Shown: positions 6,016-10,777 of the stretch, one piece after another
Numbering within the stretch: the stretch's first letter is position 1
How the letters are laid out: every line of letters begins with the position of its first letter
NCBI GenBank assembly: GCA_001751005.1
Contig: MAXL01000010.1
Location: 1-10,777, forward strand
Source: Desulfobacterales bacterium S5133MH16
GTDB taxonomy: Bacteria; Desulfobacterota; Desulfobacteria; Desulfobacterales; UBA11574
DNA length: 10,777 nucleotides
Reading direction: 5' to 3'
The notes under the pieces: model-generated
What the model saw: the letters and a program-made list of their open reading frames with translations, nothing else
The model's database searches: none
What the model was told of the DNA's origin: nothing
Translations under genes and position numbers: made by a program

Positions 6016-6742
6016 CTCCGGGAACAACCGAAAAAAGCCTGTTACAGACCATTTCTTGTCGGTGCAAGGCCTATGTAAGAGTTACAACACCAGCGGCGCC
6101 CGTATTGATATCTTAAAACGGGCAAACCTTGATTTAAAGGCCGGAGAAACTTTGGCAATAGTCGGAGCGTCGGGTATCGGCAAGTCTACGCTGCTACACC
6201 TGCTGGGAGCGCTCGACAGGCCCGATAGCGGGACGTATCTTTTCCAGGGTGAAGATATCTTTCTTTTTGATAATACCAGGCTGGCACAATTTCGGAACGA
6301 GTCTTTAGGTTTTGTGTTCCAGTTTCATTATCTGCTTCCGGAGTTTTCTGCTCTTGAAAATGTCATGATGCCGGCACTGATTAAAGGGCTGAGCAAACAA
6401 AAAGCCAGGGATGCTGCAGAGGCGATTCTTATCCGGGTGGGACTTAAAGACAGGTTAAATTTCAGAGTCGGAAAGCTTTCAGGGGGCGAACAGCAACGGG
6501 TTTCGCTTGCCAGAGCCCTTGTCCTCAATCCGGTTATTCTTCTGGCCGATGAGCCCTCGGGTAATCTTGATAAGGGAAGCAGTGAGCGCGTCCACAGCCT
6601 GCTTCTGGAGTTAAACAAAGAGTTTTGCATGACTCTGATAGTGGTGACACATAACATGGAACTTGCATCTTACATGTCACGCAGCATGACAATTGTCGAC
6701 GGACAGCTGGTAAAATTTGGAGTTTATGGATCTGAGAATTAG
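6008..6742 (+). CDS. lolD: Lipoprotein-releasing ABC transporter ATP-binding protein LolD
   Basis: This is the 244-residue ATPase subunit that powers lipoprotein release by the Lol permease. All ABC motifs are present: Walker A GASGIGKST (53-61), Q-loop in FQFHYLLPEFSALENVMMPA (nearly diagnostic of LolD), signature LSGGEQQR (157-164), Walker B VILLADEP (176-183), D-loop (NLDKGSS) and switch His215 (VVTHN). Walker A has Ile57 where Ser is most common, which should not impair P-loop function. I chose the ATG at 6008, which overlaps the last eight bases of the permease gene. A TTG at 5993 would add five residues. The overlap implies translational coupling and balanced subunit amounts. The length is slightly above the E. 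coli protein (about 233) because of an N-terminal extension. Confidence 0.95.
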   Translation: MVNSGNNRKKPVTDHFLSVQGLCKSYNTSGARIDILKRANLDLKAGETLAIVGASGIGKSTLLHLLGALDRPDSGTYLFQGEDIFLFDNTRLAQFRNESLGFVFQFHYLLPEFSALENVMMPALIKGLSKQKARDAAEAILIRVGLKDRLNFRVGKLSGGEQQRVSLARALVLNPVILLADEPSGNLDKGSSERVHSLLLELNKEFCMTLIVVTHNMELASYMSRSMTIVDGQLVKFGVYGSEN

Positions 6743-6758
6743 GGCAATTGGGAGTTCT

Positions 6759-9383
6759 ATGTTAAGACGATTATGCTTGATTATTATCGCAATACTATGC
6801 TTTTTACCGAACACGGCACATTCTTCAGAAGCAGTGCGGGTTTTGGTATTACCATTTGAAATACATGCGGTTAAAGATCTTTCATATATGCAAACCGAAA
6901 TTTCGGATATGATCAAAAAAGACCTTAAACAGGAAGGTGCTGTTATACTGAAACCGGAAATGATTCTTGATTTTGAAAGGGAGAAACATACTGAAACTAT
7001 CGAAGAAATTCGGAATGTTGGTGTTAAAAGCGGTGCCGACTATGTTGTCTGGGGCAGCTTGACATGGATCGGGCAAAAATTCATCCTGGTTGCAAAGATG
7101 ATAGAATCTTTTGGAGAGGAGTCTGTCGGCGTTTTAGTTAAAGAGGGCCAGGGTATAGGAAACGTGCCCGGAACCGTGAAGCAACTTGTTGGGGATATGA
7201 GCCTGAAACTTTTTAAGCGGGAGAAGGTTGCCAAAGTGCTCGTTACCGGTAATAAGCGGATAGAGGGAGACGCTATCAAAAAAAACATAAAAACAAAACC
7301 CGGCGACGTATATATTGCCAAAAGCCTTTCTCAAGACCTTAAGGCGGTATATTCGATGGGATATTTTGAAGATATCCGGATTGATGCCGAAGAAAGCCCC
7401 CAGGGCAAGGTAATCATATTCAAGGTAAAGGAAAAAGCGACTATCCGGATTATTCGTTTTCAGGGCAACAAGCTCTATAAGGATGACGAGATCAAAGAAA
7501 ATTTGAGTATCCGGACAGGTTCAATACTGAATATATTCAAGGTTCGCAGCAACATTAAACGGATAGAAGAGCTCTATAAAGAAAAGAACTATCATAATGT
7601 AAAAGTTAGTTACACTATTCATCAATTGGAAACGAATCAGGCTGACCTGGAATTCATTATCCAAGAGGGTGAAAATGTCCTGATAAGACATATTATATTT
7701 GAAGGGAACAATGCTTATAAAGACAAAAAGCTGAAAAAAATGATGGAAACGTCTGAAAAGGGGTTCTTTTCGTGGATGACCTCATCCGGAGAGCTGAACA
7801 GGGAGAATCTCGAACAGGATATCGCCAAACTTTCAGCTTTTTATTACAACAACGGTTATATCCAGGCCAAGGTAGGGGAACCGCAAATTGAATTTTGTGA
7901 AGACTCGATAGATATTACCATAAAAATTGTTGAAGGGCCACGGTTCAAGGTCGGCAAGGTGAACATAACCGGTGACCTTATCTTATCCGAGGAGGAATTA
8001 AAGAAAAAACTAAAAATTACCAAGGAAACCTATTATAACCGTGAAATCGTTCGTAACGATGTGCTGGCCCTTACGGATCTGTATTCAGATGAGGGTTATG
8101 CCCATGCCGAAATATCTCCCAGGATTGACAAAAATCTTGATGAATTGATAGTTAATATTGCCTATGTTGTCGCAAAACGTAACCTGGTCTATTTTGAAAA
8201 CATTGTTATCGGCGGGAACAAAAAGACCAGGGACAAGGTTATCCGGCGTGAACTTATGGTGTATGAACAGGAACTTTTCAACGGTAGGGGGTTAAAACGG
8301 AGCGTCCGCAATCTCTACCGGCTCGATTATTTCGAGGACATAAAGATTAACACGGTAAAGGGAAGTGCCGACGACAAAATGATTTTGAAAATCGACGTGA
8401 CTGAAAAGCCTACAGGCACTTTTTCTTTTGGTGCCGGTTACAGCACCACGGAAAGTGTTTTTGGCATGGCCTCCATTACTCAGAATAACCTATTTGGGCG
8501 TGGCCAGATCCTTGGACTTGACGCCCAAATCGGAGGGACGACAACCCTGTATAAACTGAATTTTACGGAGCCCTGGCTGTTTGATATTCCTCTGTCAGCA
8601 AGATTTGATCTGTATGACTGGGAAACCGATTATGATACATACGACAAGAAAAGCAGGGGAGGAGGTTTTAGGTTCAGCTACCCTGTCTATAATTTTATGC
8701 GGGCATCTATTGGTTATAATTACGAAGTTGCAGATATAGACAATATCTCAGAGAATGCTTCGGAATCGATTAAAGATCTGGAAGGCAAGAATACAACAAG
8801 CAGTATAACAACCTCTTTGGTTTACGACTCGAGGAACAAAAGATTTAATCCCACAAAAGGATCCCGGCACATTGTATCGGTGGAATATGCCGGCCTTGGC
8901 GGAGATGTCGCCTTTACAAAATATCTGGGGGAAACCGGGTGGTACATACCTGTGTTCAAGGATATTGTGACTTTTCTGCACGGCGAAATCGGTTATGTCC
9001 AGGAAAACTCAGGCGGAATCCTCCCGGATTATGAACGATTTTATCTGGGAGGCCTAAACTCATTGCGCGGCTATGACTGGCAAGACATTTACGTTTTAGA
9101 TGAAAACGGTGATGAAATCGGCGGAGACAAATTTGTACAATTTAATGTAGAACTCATATTTCCCTTGCTTAAGAAGCAAGGGCTTGTTGGTCTTCTCTTT
9201 TATGATACGGGAAATGTTTATAATGACGGTGAAAGTATAGACCTGGGCAATTTGAGACAAACCGCGGGATTCGGTTTCAGATGGTATTCTCCCATGGGTC
9301 CTATCCGTCTTGAGAGAGGGTTCATAATTGATGACGTGGGATCAGGGGGACAGTGGGAATTTGGAATGGGTACGTCTTTCTGA
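6759..9383 (+). CDS. bamA: Outer-membrane protein assembly factor BamA with extra N-terminal domain
   Basis: BamA is the central Omp85 insertase that folds beta-barrel proteins into the outer membrane. From the ATG at 6759 it has 874 residues, longer than E. coli BamA (about 810). Order: signal peptide (1-22, MLRRLCLIIIAILCFL core); an extra alpha/beta domain (about 25-155, starting VRVLVLPFE and including GADYVVWGSLTW), resembling TolB-N/CsgG-type domains; five POTRA domains starting near 159, 227, 308, 395 and 476, with recurring G-N-K/N and YF-E-D elements; and the barrel from about 552. The barrel carries the L6 signature LRGY (769-772) and ends in Phe (WEFGMGTSF), the beta-signal. Alternative starts are ATG 6726 and TTG 6717, which overlap lolD. 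I prefer 6759 because it gives a compact signal peptide and has GGAG four bases upstream; ATG 6726 has a similar GGAG three bases upstream, so this is not decided. Confidence 0.95.
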   Translation: MLRRLCLIIIAILCFLPNTAHSSEAVRVLVLPFEIHAVKDLSYMQTEISDMIKKDLKQEGAVILKPEMILDFEREKHTETIEEIRNVGVKSGADYVVWGSLTWIGQKFILVAKMIESFGEESVGVLVKEGQGIGNVPGTVKQLVGDMSLKLFKREKVAKVLVTGNKRIEGDAIKKNIKTKPGDVYIAKSLSQDLKAVYSMGYFEDIRIDAEESPQGKVIIFKVKEKATIRIIRFQGNKLYKDDEIKENLSIRTGSILNIFKVRSNIKRIEELYKEKNYHNVKVSYTIHQLETNQADLEFIIQEGENVLIRHIIFEGNNAYKDKKLKKMMETSEKGFFSWMTSSGELNRENLEQDIAKLSAFYYNNGYIQAKVGEPQIEFCEDSIDITIKIVEGPRFKVGKVNITGDLILSEEELKKKLKITKETYYNREIVRNDVLALTDLYSDEGYAHAEISPRIDKNLDELIVNIAYVVAKRNLVYFENIVIGGNKKTRDKVIRRELMVYEQELFNGRGLKRSVRNLYRLDYFEDIKINTVKGSADDKMILKIDVTEKPTGTFSFGAGYSTTESVFGMASITQNNLFGRGQILGLDAQIGGTTTLYKLNFTEPWLFDIPLSARFDLYDWETDYDTYDKKSRGGGFRFSYPVYNFMRASIGYNYEVADIDNISENASESIKDLEGKNTTSSITTSLVYDSRNKRFNPTKGSRHIVSVEYAGLGGDVAFTKYLGETGWYIPVFKDIVTFLHGEIGYVQENSGGILPDYERFYLGGLNSLRGYDWQDIYVLDENGDEIGGDKFVQFNVELIFPLLKKQGLVGLLFYDTGNVYNDGESIDLGNLRQTAGFGFRWYSPMGPIRLERGFIIDDVGSGGQWEFGMGTSF
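9162..9182. repeat. Perfect 9-bp inverted repeat inside bamA
   Basis: CCCTTGCTT (9162-9170) and AAGCAAGGG (9174-9182) pair perfectly around the loop AAG, within codons for a conserved FPLLKKQGL segment of the barrel. It may simply follow from codon choice over a conserved peptide, but it would form a stable hairpin in the mRNA. Confidence 0.5.
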
Positions 9384-9463
9384 CAACTATAAATGGTTAA
9401 ATCGTTGAGTTTTAGAGCAGTTTTATAAAAAAACAATTAGACTATCTTTGAAGGGGGAATAAA

Positions 9464-10024
9464 ATGCGGACGTGTAAAGTGACTTTTGTAGCAACAGTTA
9501 TTTGTTTTTGTTTACTTGCTTCTTCTTATGGAGCAGATGTCGCTAAAATAGGTATTGTAGATTTTCAGAGAATTCTTAAGACATCAAGTGCCGGCAAAAA
9601 GGCAACGGCTGAAATCAATAAACAGGGCAAAAAGATAGAGGCTGATCTCAAGAAAAAGGGAGAAGAAATCGAAGCGACAAAAAACAAGCTTGAACGTGAA
9701 GCGCTTGTAATGAGTAGGGAGATGCGGGAAGAGAAAGAACGTGAGATAAGGATAAAGATCAATGATTTTAAAACGTTACAGAAAAGATATGTGGCTGAGT
9801 TCAAGGAGCATGAAAAAAAACTTGTAGGCCGAATTCAGGAAAAGATCTTAACTATTATTGATGAAATGGGTAAAAAGGAAGGTTTTCTTCTTATTCTCGA
9901 AAAACGGGAGGCCGGAGTGATGTATTCCCCAAACACAATCGATATCACCGACCGGTTAATTCAGAAATACAATGCCAGTTTTGCCCGGAACGCTGAAAAG
10001 GATAAAAACACAAAGCAAAAATAA
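9464..10024 (+). CDS. skp: Periplasmic chaperone Skp/OmpH family
   Basis: The 186-residue product is a Skp (OmpH/HlpA) chaperone, which cages unfolded outer-membrane proteins in the periplasm and delivers them to the Bam complex. A signal peptide (1-23, hydrophobic FVATVICFCLLASS, likely cleaved after SYG) leads into the first strand of the core (KIGIVDFQRIL, about 27-38). A long, strongly charged coiled coil at about 42-125 makes the tentacle arms, and the chain returns to the core (ILTIIDEMGKKEGFLLILEK, NTIDITDRLIQKYN). The tail is Lys-rich (EKDKNTKQK). The start has a strong ribosome site, AAGGGGGA (9451-9458), five bases upstream. It lies 80 bp after bamA and before lpxD, the classical bamA-skp-lpxD order. 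Similarity in this family is low, so identification leans partly on architecture and context. Confidence 0.92.
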   Translation: MRTCKVTFVATVICFCLLASSYGADVAKIGIVDFQRILKTSSAGKKATAEINKQGKKIEADLKKKGEEIEATKNKLEREALVMSREMREEKEREIRIKINDFKTLQKRYVAEFKEHEKKLVGRIQEKILTIIDEMGKKEGFLLILEKREAGVMYSPNTIDITDRLIQKYNASFARNAEKDKNTKQK

Positions 10025-10049
10025 TCAACGCTGATAGGTAAAATTCAAA

Positions 10050-10777
10050 ATGGAACTGTCACTGGCCACGATAGCCGAAATTGTCAACGGCGAGATAAAA
10101 GGGGATAGAAATAAAAATATTTTTGGCGTTGCGCCTTTTGATGATGCTTCCGGTGATGAAATAACATTTGCCGGCAATGCAAAATTTTTAAAAAAGATTG
10201 ATGAAACAGATGCCGGGGCGATTATCGTTCCACGTGATTTTCAAGCTTCTACAAAAAACATTCTACAGGTGGACAATCCCCAGCTTGCTTTTGCCATGGT
10301 TTTGAACCTTTTTTATCCCCCTTTAAAACCGGAACCCGGTATAAGTTCATACGCAAATATCGGCAAAAATTTTGTATGCGGCCGGGAAGCGACCATAGCT
10401 CCTTTTGTTGTGATTGGAAATAACGTCACTGTTGGTCATCGAATTACGCTTCGTCCCAACGTGGTTGTCGGCGACAACGCTGTCATGGGAAACGATGTAA
10501 AGATTCACTCCAATGTGACAATCCTAGAGCGTTGTACAATAGGAAACCGGGTGATAATACATGCCGGGACGGTTATCGGGAGTGACGGTTTCGGTTTTGC
10601 TCCTGACGGGAAAAAGTATTACAAGATTCCCCATACCGGTATTGTCCGGATAGATGATGATGTGGAAATTGGTGCGGGGAATACAATTGACAGAGCCACT
10701 TTTGGTAAAACCTGGATAAAACGTGGAGTTAAGACAGATAACCTTGTTCACATTGCTCATAATGTGACCGTGGGTGA
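10050..10777 (+). CDS. lpxD: UDP-3-O-acylglucosamine N-acyltransferase LpxD (3' end cut by window)
   Basis: LpxD transfers a 3-hydroxyacyl chain from acyl carrier protein to the 2-amino group of UDP-3-O-acylglucosamine, the third step of lipid A synthesis. The frame is open from ATG 10050 to the right edge, giving 242 codons of an expected 340 or so. The N-terminal uridine-binding domain (MELSLATIAEIVNGEIKGD, then about 20-95) is followed from about residue 100 by left-handed beta-helix hexapeptide repeats (VVIGNNVTVG, NVVVGDNAVMG, TVIGSDGFGFAP). DNLVHIAHNV near the edge contains His237, corresponding to the catalytic base His239 of E. coli LpxD. The gene begins 26 bp after skp with only a weak AGG eleven bases upstream, suggesting translation coupled to skp. 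The C-terminal helices lie outside the window, so an intact 3' end cannot be confirmed. Confidence 0.95.
   Translation, partial: MELSLATIAEIVNGEIKGDRNKNIFGVAPFDDASGDEITFAGNAKFLKKIDETDAGAIIVPRDFQASTKNILQVDNPQLAFAMVLNLFYPPLKPEPGISSYANIGKNFVCGREATIAPFVVIGNNVTVGHRITLRPNVVVGDNAVMGNDVKIHSNVTILERCTIGNRVIIHAGTVIGSDGFGFAPDGKKYYKIPHTGIVRIDDDVEIGAGNTIDRATFGKTWIKRGVKTDNLVHIAHNVTVG

Noticed and set aside
9384..9463. Separate promoter for skp in the bamA-skp gap
   Set aside because: TTGAGT and TATAAA are present but only 13 bases apart, too close for a sigma-70 promoter.
1..10777. CRISPR array, tRNA or rRNA gene, or prophage/defence module
   Set aside because: No regularly spaced direct repeats, no tRNA-like cloverleaf and no phage or defence protein was seen on either strand.

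Overview
The window looks like a chromosomal housekeeping region of a Gram-negative, diderm bacterium, most likely a sulfate-reducer-type deltaproteobacterium (Desulfobacterota, Desulfobacterales-like). Three things suggest this. The gene order lysS - lolC/E - lolD - bamA - skp/ompH - lpxD is familiar from that group. The proteins have deltaproteobacterial character, including a BamA with an extra N-terminal domain. Two kinds of palindromic intergenic repeat are present that I recall, without having searched, as common in Desulfobacterales genomes. Base composition is moderate and looks even across the genes, and no gene stands out as foreign. All calls rest on reading motifs by eye.

Layout. 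All genes are on the + strand. Positions 1-155 hold a short non-coding leader with one small inverted repeat. Next come pilC (156-1364), the inner-membrane platform of a type IV pilus or type II secretion machine, and a six-TM, PilS-like sensor histidine kinase (1459-2760). No response regulator follows. Instead there is a 330-bp gap largely filled by a 237-bp MITE-like element with 19-bp terminal inverted repeats (2799-3035). Then comes lysS (3091-4581), followed by a second, unrelated palindromic repeat (4588-4691) and a possible promoter.

From 4780 to the right edge runs an envelope-biogenesis cluster. lolC/E and lolD form the lipoprotein-releasing ABC transporter. bamA encodes the outer-membrane beta-barrel insertase, skp/ompH a periplasmic chaperone for barrel proteins, and lpxD (cut by the window edge) the lipid A N-acyltransferase. 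lolC/E and lolD overlap, and the following junctions are short, so the cluster is probably one operon. It links three routes to the outer membrane: lipoproteins (Lol), barrel proteins (Skp to Bam) and lipopolysaccharide (LpxD). fabZ and lpxA would be expected just beyond the edge.

I see no sign of a new defence, mobile or biosynthetic system. The items most worth a second look are the N-terminal TolB-N/CsgG-like domain on BamA, the two structured repeats flanking lysS, and the missing pilR partner.
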